Assembly (NCBI GenBank): GCA_016712565.1
Contig: JADJQU010000006.1
Location: 310,001-374,000 of the forward strand
DNA: 64,000 nt
Source of the DNA: Planctomycetota bacterium
Lineage (GTDB): Bacteria; Planctomycetota; UBA1135; GCA-002686595
Direction of reading: 5' to 3'
Part shown: one piece after another, positions 17,547-26,700 of the stretch
How the letters are laid out: each line of letters starts with the position of its first letter
How positions within the stretch are numbered: position 1 is the stretch's first letter
Made by a program: the position numbers and the translations under genes
Notes under the pieces: model-generated
Told to the model about the DNA's origin: nothing
What the model saw: only the letters and a program-made list of their open reading frames with translations
Databases searched by the model: none

Positions 17547-19598
17547 CTACTTGGCCGGAGCCGCCGTCGCGCCGTACTGCAGTTTTCGGGCGGATTGGAG
17601 CAGCAGGGCGCCGCTCGGGGAGTTGCGCACGGCCTCGCTGGCCGGCGCCTCCAACAGGTCCACGGCCGCCGCGGGCCGCAGGCCGAACAGGTAGTTGGCC
17701 GCCAGCAGGAGCCGCGCGTCCGTGTCCGTGGGCCGGTCCTTCAGATAGGTTTCGAGCACCGCCAGCTGGCGTTCGAACTCCTTCGGATCGGAATAGAAAC
17801 CGTGCTTGTCCACGGGCTCGTTCACCAGGGTCGGATCCAACTCCAGGGCCTTGCGCAGCGCGTAGGCGCCATAGTGGTAGTCGCCGGTGGCGAACAGCGC
17901 ATCGGAGAGCACCAGGTAGAGCACGCCCTGGTCGGGTTGGAACTCGATCGCCTTGGCGTAGAAGTGCACCGCGTCGCCGTAGCGGCCCTCCCGGAAGGCC
18001 GCGTCGCCCAGGCCCAGGTTCTGGGTGGCGGCGCGACTGGCGGACACGGCGTCCTGCGAGAGCAGGCGGCCCATGCTTTCGTCCACGGCGCGGGCGTCGG
18101 GGTCCGCGTTCTCGTCGAGCACCGCTTCGCCCACGTCGGCGGTCGGCGCGGGTTCCGCGGGGTAGGCGGGGGGCGCCTCGACGTACACGGTCTGGGGCGT
18201 GGTGTCCTGGTAGACGATCACCTGGGCCGGCGAGTAGGAGGAGTACCAGAAGACCGGGTACCAGAAGGCGCTCCACCAGCCGCAGCCCCAGGGCCAGTAG
18301 CCCCAGTAGTTCGCGTGCCACCACCAATGGCTGTTGCCGTGCCAGGGCCAGGCGTATCCGCCGCCGTGGCAGGAGTCGATCCAAACGGTCCAGTCGTCGT
18401 CCCAGCAGCCGTGGGCGATCGAGCCGCCGGCATTGGGCCAACCCAGACCGTAGTTGATTCCACCACCGACGCCGCCGGCGGCCTGGCCCGGACCACCCGG
18501 CTGGTTCGCCAGGTGGTGGCGCGTGCGCACGGGATTGGCGTAGGCCTTTTCGCGCAGGGTCATCGGCCTCGTTTCCGAGCTGGAGTCCCCCTCCGAGCCC
18601 AGCGCCGCCGTGGCCCGCGCGGCCGCGACCCGCTTGTCCGAAGGGTTCGCGTTGGCGATCGGGTCCTTGTCCCCCGCGAGCTTCGCCGCATCGGCGCGCG
18701 CCCGGGCGACTCGGCCGTTGGCCGGCCCCGAAGTTTGCTTGTCGCCGCCGACGCTGGGATCCACCGCCGGGCGTCGGTAGCGGCCTGCGAGTTCATCGAC
18801 CATGGCCGGAGCGCCGGGCAGCGCCGGATTCAGTTCGGCGCCCGGAATCGCCGGGTTCTGCGCGCCCGTCCGGCGCCCGGACCCCGCGAGTCCATCCCGG
18901 ACGCGGGCGAGGCGCGTGGCCGAGGGGCCCATGCCCTGGGACTCGCCACTCTGGGACCCCAGCAGGCGCGGGAAGCTCGGACGAGGTTGGACCGTGCCGA
19001 TGGTGGGCAACTCGTCCCGTCCGCCGGCCGCGGGCGGCACCGAGGAGCTCGAGCGCGGGAATCGCGTGCGCGATCCGGCCGGAGTTTCGACGGAGCCCGA
19101 GCCACTCGACGTCGGAGCTCGGTCCTCCGTGCGCGGCAGGTAGCGCACGCCCGTGGACGAAGAACCCGTGTCGCGGGCCGGCGCCGACCCGGAGCGGTCG
19201 GACTCCGCCCCCGAATTGCCGGAGGAGGAGCCGCCCGGATAGCTCGGGGGCCGTGTCGTGGACGGTCGACCGGAGGACGTGCCGCCAGAATTGCCCGCGG
19301 AAGGACGCGGTGCGTCAAAGCTCGGCTGGGGCGCCGAAGGCCGGCTGGGGGTAACGGACGGCCTCGGCGCGGGAGAGCTGGGGCGCGGCGCGCTCGGCTG
19401 GGTCGAGGGGCGCGGGGAGGGCGACGGTGCCGAGGGGCGCGGACTGGGCGCCGAGGGGCGCGAGCTACCCCCGCCGCTGGGCCGGCCTGACGAACCCTCC
19501 GACGACGGCTTGGGTCGCTGGGCGTTGCCCTGGGGAGCAAGGGCGACCAGGCCGGCCAGGGCGAGAGCAAGGCAAGTGAAGAGCTGGAGACGTCGCAT
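17547..19598 (-). CDS. Secreted low-complexity protein with Pro/Ser region, W/Y/G-rich block and TPR end
   Basis: The protein has 683 residues. The signal peptide (LFTCLALALAGLVALA, cleavage after GNAQ) is followed by about 300 residues rich in Pro, Ser, Arg and Gly with repeated RPSAPSP-type strings. A strikingly aromatic block then comes at about 385-455, containing NSHWWWHANYWGYWPWGCGW and several Y-S-S-Y strings. The C-terminal 160 residues are TPR-like (GDAAFREGRYGDAVHFYAKA, then ALRKALELDPT). W/G/Y-rich blocks like this occur in surface or envelope proteins. A purine-rich GAGG stands 6 nt before the ATG. No enzyme motif is seen. It is divergent in nature from classic TPR lipoproteins because of the disordered N-terminus. 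Confidence 0.8.
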   Translation of the reverse strand: MRRLQLFTCLALALAGLVALAPQGNAQRPKPSSEGSSGRPSGGGSSRPSAPSPRPSAPSPSPRPSTQPSAPRPSSPAPRPSVTPSRPSAPQPSFDAPRPSAGNSGGTSSGRPSTTRPPSYPGGSSSGNSGAESDRSGSAPARDTGSSSTGVRYLPRTEDRAPTSSGSGSVETPAGSRTRFPRSSSSVPPAAGGRDELPTIGTVQPRPSFPRLLGSQSGESQGMGPSATRLARVRDGLAGSGRRTGAQNPAIPGAELNPALPGAPAMVDELAGRYRRPAVDPSVGGDKQTSGPANGRVARARADAAKLAGDKDPIANANPSDKRVAAARATAALGSEGDSSSETRPMTLREKAYANPVRTRHHLANQPGGPGQAAGGVGGGINYGLGWPNAGGSIAHGCWDDDWTVWIDSCHGGGYAWPWHGNSHWWWHANYWGYWPWGCGWWSAFWYPVFWYSSYSPAQVIVYQDTTPQTVYVEAPPAYPAEPAPTADVGEAVLDENADPDARAVDESMGRLLSQDAVSASRAATQNLGLGDAAFREGRYGDAVHFYAKAIEFQPDQGVLYLVLSDALFATGDYHYGAYALRKALELDPTLVNEPVDKHGFYSDPKEFERQLAVLETYLKDRPTDTDARLLLAANYLFGLRPAAAVDLLEAPASEAVRNSPSGALLLQSARKLQYGATAAPAK

Positions 19599-19859
19599 GG
19601 GTTACCTCGTTGGGTCCGTGGGAGGCGCGCGGGCGCGCATCCAGGCGTCCGATGGGTAGCAAAACCAATGCCGTCGGGCCCCAATCCCATCCTAGCCCTC
19701 CCCGGGGCCTCCGGGGGCCACCCGGGCCGGTCGTGGGGGCCCCGGCGCCCCCGGGAGGCCACCGCCGGCCCCGGGACCGTCCCCGCCAGTGGGCAGCCCG
19801 GGACGCGGAGTGTCGCCGGGTGGACACCTCCGGGCTGGGGGATCCAGCGCCTCGCGGGC

Positions 19860-21137
19860 TCAGCGAGCCCGCCCCAGAAGCACCAGACCGTCCCCCCCGG
19901 GCCCGTAGCGGGCCAGCACCAGGGAGGCCGCGGGATCCAGATCCGCCGCCACGAGCGTGGCCGCGATCTTCTGGGCCGTGGGGGGCTCGCCCTCCGCGAG
20001 AGGGGACGACCAGGCCGGCGTCTCGCCCCGGGCCGTCCAGCCCTCGGGGAGTCCCTCGCCGCCCGGGGCCAAAACTTCCGCGCGCAGCAGGCAGGCCACG
20101 GCGGCTCCGGCGCGGTCGAGTTCCAGGATCGCCTCCGCGCCGGTCTCCACCCCGCGCTCCCTCCAGCGCGCCTGTTCCACGCGGGAACGCTCGCGCGCGT
20201 CGGACATGCGCGCCAGCGGAGTCTCGAAGGGCACGCGCAGCTCCCATGCCGCGCGCCAGTCGATGGGCACCAGGGTCACCGCGGGAACCGGGGCCCGCGG
20301 TGAAGCCGCGGAATCCGAAGGCGTCGAGGGGGGCGCCTCCGTGGACGTCGCGGAGGCTCTGCGGTCCGGGGGGAAGAAGAACAGGTCGATGTAGTCGAGG
20401 GCGGTCTCCACCGAGACCACTTCCTCGTTCCACACGCGCATGCCCCGGGCCAGCAGCGCGAACTTCGAGGGGAACGGCCTCGGCCCGGAACGGTTCCACT
20501 GCACTTCGGTCAGGCGCTCCACCTCGGTGCCCTCGCCATCGAAGGAGCTCACGGACCAGGGCCAGCCGTCGGGCCCGAGCTGGGCCACGAAGTGGCCGAG
20601 TCCCGTCAGGTCGGCGCGCCGCTCCTGGCCCGTGCCCGTCCAGGACGGTCCCTCGGGCCACAGGAACAGAGCCAGCCGCAGTTCCGTCTGCAGTTGCCAC
20701 TGCGCGAATTCGTCTCCGGTCACTTCGCGGGAGGCGGCCGCGCCGTCCTCCAGGGCGAAGCCCCGCTGTCCCGCGCGATAGAGCAGGATCCGATGCCCGA
20801 CCCCGTTGGCCTCGAGCGTCATGGCGAACCGCGCCCGGCCCGGGAACAGGCAGATGACCGAGAGTTCGTGCACGCGATCGGGCGCGCTCTCGAAGGTCAG
20901 GCGCGACTGGGATTGGAAACCCGCGATGCCGGCCACGGCCCGTCGCGGCTCCAGGCCGAGGCTCAGCGCCAGGGCATCCCGGGACTGCACGGTGATCGGC
21001 GCCTCGGCGCCCGGCGTCGTTCGTGCCGCGGCGGAGTCCCCGGGCATCGACGGGCCGTTCGGCGCGGGAGCCTCCTCGTTGGAGCAGGCCCACAGGGCAC
21101 ACGGGAGAAGCGCGAGGAAGACGTGCGCGAGCCCCAT
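19860..21137 (-). CDS. Lipoprotein of unknown function
   Basis: The protein has about 425 residues. The signal sequence HVFLALLPCALWAC ends in a lipobox cysteine followed by SNEE. The mature part begins with a flexible Pro/Ala/Ser linker and then has alternating beta-like segments (GRARFAMTLEANGVGHRILL, ERRADLTGLGHFVAQLGPDG), a second flexible stretch near residue 270 and a short helical C-terminus. I do not recognise a family. Two starts are possible, ATG 21143 and ATG 21137. The minus-strand hexamer TAGGCT ends 1 nt before the first and 7 nt before the second, so 21137 is preferred. Confidence 0.72.
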   Translation of the reverse strand: MGLAHVFLALLPCALWACSNEEAPAPNGPSMPGDSAAARTTPGAEAPITVQSRDALALSLGLEPRRAVAGIAGFQSQSRLTFESAPDRVHELSVICLFPGRARFAMTLEANGVGHRILLYRAGQRGFALEDGAAASREVTGDEFAQWQLQTELRLALFLWPEGPSWTGTGQERRADLTGLGHFVAQLGPDGWPWSVSSFDGEGTEVERLTEVQWNRSGPRPFPSKFALLARGMRVWNEEVVSVETALDYIDLFFFPPDRRASATSTEAPPSTPSDSAASPRAPVPAVTLVPIDWRAAWELRVPFETPLARMSDARERSRVEQARWRERGVETGAEAILELDRAGAAVACLLRAEVLAPGGEGLPEGWTARGETPAWSSPLAEGEPPTAQKIAATLVAADLDPAASLVLARYGPGGDGLVLLGRAR

Positions 21138-21144
21138 GGCCATC

Positions 21145-21150
21145 AGCCTA
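21145..21150 (-). promoter_or_regulatory. Putative -10 hexamer for the unknown lipoprotein
   Basis: TAGGCT on the minus strand, 7 nt before the ATG at 21137. This again fits a leaderless start. Confidence 0.3.
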
Positions 21151-21292
21151 ATCGATGGGGGCGCGGGAGTTTTCCGCGGGCCCCCGGCCGGTTCGGCGCG
21201 GGAGCCCACGGACCTTGGAGGTCGACCCGGGGGCGCGGTGCCGGCCAGGGTCCGGCCTGGGGCCCGGGCCAGGCCCCGAAATCGGCGCCGCC

Positions 21293-22573
21293 TCAGCGGG
21301 CGGGCTGGACCCCGCCTTGCGCGATCGTGCGGGCTTCGTGGCGTGCCTGCCATTCGCGCACGGAGTCGGCCACCGCGGCGCGCTGGGCCTCACTGAGCTG
21401 CGGCGCCAGGGCGTCCCGCCGGACCGCACCGTCCTGGGATCCGCCCTCGGCGGCCAGGCTGTACCACAGCAGCGCCTGCTTCAGGTCGCGCTCGACCCCG
21501 CGGCCGCGCTCGTGCATCGCACCCAGTTGAACCTGGGCACCGGCGAGTCCCTGGCGCGCGGCGAGGCCGAGCCAGCGCGCGGCATCCACGTCGCTTTGGG
21601 GAACTCCCTGGCCGCGCAGGTAGGCCTGTCCCAGGTTCTTCTGGGCGTAGGCGAGGCCCTGGGCCGCGGCGCGTCCGAGCAGGTCGCCCGCCCGCACGTC
21701 GTCGCGGGCCACGCCCGTGCCCTTGAAGTGCATCAGCGCCAACTCGGCCTGGGCGCCGGCGTTGTCTTGTTCGCAGGCCCGCTCGAGCCACTGGGCCGCG
21801 AGGGCGTCGTCGCGCTCCACGCCGCGTCCGTGGCGGTACATCCAACCCAGCACGAATTGGGCCTTGGCCAGGCCCGCCTCGGCCGCGGGCACGACCCAGC
21901 GCAGGGCCGCCTCATCGCTTTGGATGGCGCCGTCGCCGGTCAGGTGCTGGACCGCGAGGGCCGTCTGGGCCTCGTTATCGCCCTGGGCCGCGGCGATCCG
22001 ATTCCAACGCGCGGTCTCCGACGTGTCGCCGTTGCGGTCCGCCTCGGGAGCGCCGTTGAGGCTCGTGAGGATCGTGCGCGCCTTGGAATCTCCGGCGTTG
22101 GCGGCGAGGCGCAACAGGTCCAAGGCCTCCTCGCGCTCGGCCTCGGCCTCGGCGCGTCCGTAGCGCAGCACGCCCAGGTTGCACTGGGCCGGGGCGAATC
22201 CCTGGGCCGCGCCCAGCTCGAACCAGCACTCGGCCTCCGCCCGCGCGGTCGCGTCGTCGGACTTGGCGAGGATCAACAGCCCCAGGTTCGTCTGCGCCGC
22301 CGCGTGCCCCTGATTCGCGGCGCGTTCGTACCACTCGCGCGCCGTGGCGGGGTCCTTGGCCGTTCCCCGACCCTCGTCGTGGATCAGGCCCACGAGGAAC
22401 TGGGACTGGGCGTCCCCTTCCTCCGCCAGGGGCTGCCAGGCCTGGAGCGCAGCGTTGTATTCACCCCGCTCCCAGGCCTTCCAGCCTTGCTGAGCGGCGC
22501 TCTGGCAGGCCGCCAGGAGCAGCAACAGGGCCGAGGGAACGCACAAACGACGGGAGAAGAGATTGGATTCCAT
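21293..22573 (-). CDS. Sel1-repeat lipoprotein
   Basis: The protein has 426 residues. The signal peptide SALLLLLAACQS ends in a lipobox (LAAC). The rest is a solenoid of Sel1-like repeats, each of about 36 residues, with the pattern AQxxLGxMYxxGxGVxxDxxxAxxWxxxAAxxG. Good examples are AQFVLGWMYRHGRGVERDD, AQAELALMHFKGTGVARDD and AQVQLGAMHERGRGVERDL, about nine units in all. Sel1 proteins serve as interaction scaffolds, often in the envelope. A GAAGGG stands 6-11 nt before the ATG. It precedes another secreted protein gene and follows a HEAT gene on the same strand. Confidence 0.85.
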   Translation of the reverse strand: MESNLFSRRLCVPSALLLLLAACQSAAQQGWKAWERGEYNAALQAWQPLAEEGDAQSQFLVGLIHDEGRGTAKDPATAREWYERAANQGHAAAQTNLGLLILAKSDDATARAEAECWFELGAAQGFAPAQCNLGVLRYGRAEAEAEREEALDLLRLAANAGDSKARTILTSLNGAPEADRNGDTSETARWNRIAAAQGDNEAQTALAVQHLTGDGAIQSDEAALRWVVPAAEAGLAKAQFVLGWMYRHGRGVERDDALAAQWLERACEQDNAGAQAELALMHFKGTGVARDDVRAGDLLGRAAAQGLAYAQKNLGQAYLRGQGVPQSDVDAARWLGLAARQGLAGAQVQLGAMHERGRGVERDLKQALLWYSLAAEGGSQDGAVRRDALAPQLSEAQRAAVADSVREWQARHEARTIAQGGVQPAR

Positions 22574-22728
22574 GGGCGACCCTTCGGGAGGGACTGCCCG
22601 CCGAGTTGAGCCCGGCCCGCGCCGACGGCCGCGCTGGCCCTCCACCCATCCCAGCCCCAGGACGGCCGAGGCATCCCGCGGCACGTCCGGTGTCCTTGCA
22701 CCCGACCCCCGGAAGGAAGTTCCGGACC

Positions 22729-23741
22729 TCAGGGCAGGCGCTGGGCCCACTCGCTCCAGGCCTTTTCGTCCTCGCCGAAATTCTGGCCCGAGAGCATCAC
22801 CAGGGCGCGCTGCAGGACCGGCTGCAGTTCCTCCGGCGCGGTGCCGAGCCCGGTCACCAGGGCCCGGCCGCAGGGTCCCAAGAGCTTCACATCCTGGCGG
22901 CCCAGGGCCACGAGGGCCTGGGTCGCCGCGTTGACCACCAGGGGCTCGCGGCCCCCCAGGGCCTCGGCGAGGTCGGGGATGCACTCGCCGGCCCCCGTCA
23001 CGGCCACGATCAAGGCCGCCTGGGCCTGGGCGAAGGGCTCCTGGTCGAACAACGCGCTGCGGGCCGCCTTGACCACGTCGGGGCTCGAGGGAGCGCCGGC
23101 CTCCAGGATCGTCCGCACGGCGTAGGCGGCGTTGGCGCGCGCCTTGCCGTTGAGGTTGGCGCGCATCACCTCGAGCAGCGGCTCCATGGGCGTCTCGGGG
23201 TTCTCGAGCAGGGCCAGGGAGAGGGCCGAATTCTGAACCACGGCACTGTCCTTGTCTCCCAGGCCCACGAGCAGCGGACCCTGCACGTCCTTGGAGGCGC
23301 TGAACCCCAGGGCACCGGCCGCGATGGCCCGGTTGCGCGGCGGGCCCGATTCGAGCTCGTCCACCAGCTCCTGCTGGCGGGCGTGGACCTCGCGCATCAG
23401 CACCTCCTGCAGTCGTCGCGCCTTGTTGCGGTCGGTTTGGGTCTGGGCCGTCAGGGTCAAGTTGGTCCAGGCGCGCATGGACTTGTCGAGACCCGCGAGG
23501 AACACCCCGATGGAATCGGGCGCTCCCTTGTCCCAGACGCGCGGGTCGTAGGGCACGGGACCCGCCGCGGGGTTTTCGGGCAGCTGCTCGGCCCCCGCGG
23601 GTTCCGCGCCCGTGGTCTCTGTCGCGGAGCCACGGCCCTCCGGCGTCTGGCAGGCGATCAGTGCGCTCCCGCAGGCCAGCGCGAGCAGCAGGGTCCTGGC
23701 AAGGGGGCGCGCGCGGACGCTCGTGACGGAGGGGAGTTCAT
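22729..23741 (-). CDS. HEAT-like repeat lipoprotein with unclear start
   Basis: The coding frame ends at 22729 and contains a lipoprotein signal RTLLLALACGSALIACQ followed by about 290 residues. The middle and C-terminal parts are helical repeats of HEAT type (RNRAIAAGALGFSASKDVQG, NSALSLALLENPETPMEPLL, ANAAYAVRTILEAG). The final residues QNFGEDEKAWSEWAQRL resemble the tail of the HEAT/VWA protein at 59.4 kb. No ATG, GTG or TTG stands in frame just before the signal peptide. An ATG at 23741 that would give MNSPPS and the signal is one base out of frame, so a missing or extra base near 23725-23740 is likely. The frame stays open up to 23982, but that stretch looks non-coding. Confidence 0.68.
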
Positions 23742-24003
23742 GCTTGTGGGGGTGCCGTGGAGGAGGCGAGGCCGGCGGAGGGACGGCCGGCGGTGCCGGA
23801 TCTTCCCGGCAGCTTGGCCCCCCCGCGGCCCGGGGACAAGCCCGTTCGGCCCCGCGGAAGTTCGAAGCACGGCGGCCCGGCGGGGGCGGGCCCCCGGGGA
23901 GCGGCAGGGGAGCTTTGTCGCGACGGGGAGCGACCCTCGGCCTCGCCCGCGTTTCGTCCGGGCCGGACGCCTTTCGCCACACCTGCTAAGGTCATGGGTT
24001 GCC

Positions 24004-25076
24004 ATGAGCATCCACCTGCTCGACGCCATGTCCCGGGAGGGATTCGAGGAAGTCGTCGCCCTGCACGACGGCCGCTCGGGCCTGCGGGCCTTCCTGGGCA
24101 TCCACGACACGAGCCGGGGGCCGGCCTTCGGTGGCGTGCGCCTGTGGAACTACCTCAACGAGCGCGAGGCCCTGCGCGACTGCCTGCGCCTGTCGCGGGC
24201 GATGACCTACAAGTGCGCCCTGGCCGATCTGCCCGCGGGTGGGGGCAAGGTGGTGGTGCTCGACCGGCCCGACTTGGACGTGGAAGGGGCCTTCGCGAGC
24301 CTGGGCCGGACCCTCGAGCGCATGGGCGGCCGCTTCTACACCGGCCCTGACGTGGGCACGGGGGAGCGCGAACTCCGCGCCCTGGCCCGCGGGACGCGCT
24401 TCGTCACCGACCCCGGTCCCGACGGACCGGGAGAGCTCTCGGCCTCCACCGCCGCGGGCGTCTTCGCGGGCATTCAGGCCGCCCTGACGCACCTGGACGG
24501 GGAGCCCCGCTGGTCCCAGCGAACGCTGGTGGTGCAGGAACTGGGCGAGGTGGGCGCGCGGGTGGCCGCGCGGCTGGCCGCCCAGGGGGCCCGGGTGCTG
24601 GCCGCCGAAGTGGACCCGGAGCGAGCCCGCGCCGCCGTGGAGGGCACGTCGATCGAGTTGATCGACCCCGCCAGCGAGTACGACCCCCCCTGCGACGTGT
24701 TCGTCCCCTGCGCCCTGGGCGGCATCCTCCACGACCTGACCCTGACCCGCCTGCGCTGTCGGATCGTGGCCGGGGGCGCCAACAACGGCTCGCCCGCGCT
24801 TTGCACGGGGATCGTTTACACGAGCGCGGAATCCTGTATGTTCCGGACTTCGTGATCAACGCGGGTGCGTTGATCCGCGGTGCGACGTTTCACTTGCAGG
24901 GCAAGCGCGAACCGGTGGACGCCATCGAACAGAGGGTGGGGGACACGGTCGCGCGCATCTTGAGCATGTCCGTGGCCGAAGATCTTCCTCCCGCGCGCGT
25001 TGCCGTGCGCGAAGCCGAGCGCAAACTGGATCGTCTGCACGTGGGCGACGGCTCCGTCAGCGAGGATTCGCTGTGA
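24004..25076 (+). CDS. Leucine/valine dehydrogenase-like amino acid dehydrogenase, frameshifted
   Basis: It belongs to the Glu/Leu/Phe/Val dehydrogenase family, most like leucine dehydrogenase: DGRSGLRAFLGIHDTSRGPA near the N-terminus, the glycine-rich AGGGK motif in LPAGGGKVVVL and TGPDVGTGE. A Rossmann NAD site follows (VVQELGEVGARVAARLA). The enzyme would reversibly deaminate a branched-chain amino acid to a 2-oxo acid. The first frame runs to GGANNG and then fails; the family sequence resumes in another frame as LARALHGDRLHERGILYVPD. One C added at about 24786 (AACAACGG to AACAACCGG) restores a continuous protein of 357 residues. The last base before the TGA overlaps the next gene's GTG. 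Confidence 0.82.
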
Positions 25077-26446
25077 AGCGGCGTTGCCTGGTCCTGTCCG
25101 CCTGCGCGGTGGCCTGGTTCGCGTGGTCCACGGCGGCCTGCACGCCTTCGCGGCGCTGGGACGACACGGGCTCGCTCTCGAGCGTGGTGCGCGAACCCTC
25201 GCCGTCCGCCGCACCCGCGCGAACCCCAGCGCCGATGACGGGGGCCCAGGGGACGGGGGCCCATCGCACGGAGTCCCATCGCACGGAGTCCACGGAGTCC
25301 CATAGGCTCGCGGCCGAAAATCTGGCCGGCGCGGAATCCCGCCCCGCCGCGGCCGCGACCGGTCTGGGAACCGAGGGCCTTCCCGCCGACGAACCGCGCG
25401 AGTCCGCGCCGGGCCGCGGAGCTCCCGCCGCCGGGGCCCACGGCGCGGGGACCGCTCGTCCGGTCGTGAACGACGGCGAGGGCGTGGGCCAGGTGTTGGC
25501 CTCCGCGTCCAAGCCGGCGGCCGACGCGCTGCCCGAACTGTGGCGCCAGGACCGCGGCGCGCAGGAGGTGCCCTTGCTGGTGCCCCGCGACGAGTCGCTG
25601 GTCTACGACGTGCGCCTGAATCTCGGTTGGCTCGGCAGCCCCAGCGTGGGCACGGTCACGATGAGCAGCCAGGTGCGGCCGTTCTTCTCCAGCATCGCGG
25701 GCGCGGGGCCGGGCGAGCAGGTGCAGCTCTCCGGTCGCGCCCTGGGCAGCTACAAGGTCTACACGCTGGACAACGTGATCAGCGCGGTGCTCCTGCCCCA
25801 GGATTTTCCGCGCATCGTGCACCGCAACGTCCAGACCGGCACGGAGAATCGCTCCCGGGAGTTGCTCTTCGGTCTCCAGGACCAGAAGCAGGTGACCCAG
25901 TACCGCGGCGACGGCCACTGCAAGGGCTGCGACGACAAGGCGCACTTCGTCTCGGGCTCCTGGCCCTGGTCCGAGGACGTGCACTGCAAGAAGTGTCGCC
26001 ACGGCGAGCACCGGGTGCGCAAGGCGCCGAAGACGCGCGAGGTGCCCGCGGGGTCCCTGGACATGATCACCGCCGTGTACCTGGCCCGCAGCCTGGTGAT
26101 CGACGGCCGCCAGCGGATCGAGTTTCCCCTGGTGGACAGAAACGACCTGTGGCGCGTGCAATTGACCCGCGGCCCGAGCCGGGTGCTCGAGACGGAGGCC
26201 GGCCGATTCAACGTGGTCTCGATCGAAATCCGGACCAGCGCGCCCGAGGGCCTGGAGGGCAGCGAGAGCGACAAGTTCGAGGGCCTGTTCGGGATCCACG
26301 GCACCATTTCCATCTGGTGCGAGGCCAGTTCCGGCGTGCCGATCCGCATTGACGGCACGGTGCCGGCGGGCCCCGTGGACCTGGATGCCACCATCGAACT
26401 GCGCAGCGCCTCGGGCACGCCGAGCACCTTCACGGTGCTGCACTAG
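25073..26446 (+). CDS. DUF3108-like lipoprotein with a CxxC-CxxC insertion
   Basis: The protein has 457 residues and starts with GTG at 25073, overlapping the previous stop (GTGA). The lipobox is STAAC at residues 19-23. Residues 24-155 are a disordered Ala/Pro/Gly linker including short repeats SHRTES. The C-terminal 300 residues open with YDVRLNLGWLGSPSVGTVTM and end in beta strands, a pattern of DUF3108 proteins that resemble periplasmic lipid-binding barrels. Within it lies an insertion with two pairs HCKGC and HCKKC spaced by about 20 residues, a likely zinc-knuckle or redox site. Function is unknown. A copy of the palindromic repeat follows the gene. Confidence 0.72.
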   Translation: MKRRCLVLSACAVAWFAWSTAACTPSRRWDDTGSLSSVVREPSPSAAPARTPAPMTGAQGTGAHRTESHRTESTESHRLAAENLAGAESRPAAAATGLGTEGLPADEPRESAPGRGAPAAGAHGAGTARPVVNDGEGVGQVLASASKPAADALPELWRQDRGAQEVPLLVPRDESLVYDVRLNLGWLGSPSVGTVTMSSQVRPFFSSIAGAGPGEQVQLSGRALGSYKVYTLDNVISAVLLPQDFPRIVHRNVQTGTENRSRELLFGLQDQKQVTQYRGDGHCKGCDDKAHFVSGSWPWSEDVHCKKCRHGEHRVRKAPKTREVPAGSLDMITAVYLARSLVIDGRQRIEFPLVDRNDLWRVQLTRGPSRVLETEAGRFNVVSIEIRTSAPEGLEGSESDKFEGLFGIHGTISIWCEASSGVPIRIDGTVPAGPVDLDATIELRSASGTPSTFTVLH

Positions 26447-26487
26447 GGGGCGGATCCCGCAGGGCGCCGACACCGTCGGTCCACCTG

Positions 26488-26600
26488 GGGCTCCCTGGCG
26501 AAGTGGCCGCTCCTCGGAGTGGTGCGGCGAATGCGCGTCGGCGCGGCACTTGGCCAGGAAACCGCACGCAGGCCGCCCTGGCCGACGGACTCTTGAATCA
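26488..26600. repeat. Second, degenerate copy of the palindromic element
   Basis: This stretch matches 1751-1863 at about 80% identity by eye; shared strings include GGCTCCCTGG, CCGCTCCTC, CCAGGAAACCGCA, CAGGCCGCC and GACGGACTC. The outer inverted repeats of copy 1 are poorly kept here, though a CTAG occurs at 26443. It fills the gap between two convergent genes and codes for nothing. Confidence 0.7.
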
Positions 26601-26700
26601 GCCCGCAGGCCCCGCCGCGGCGCGCGCGCTCGACCGCGCCCGGCCGGGCCGCACCGGGCCGCACGGGGTCGCACGGGGCTCGCCCGGGGCTCGCCCGGGC

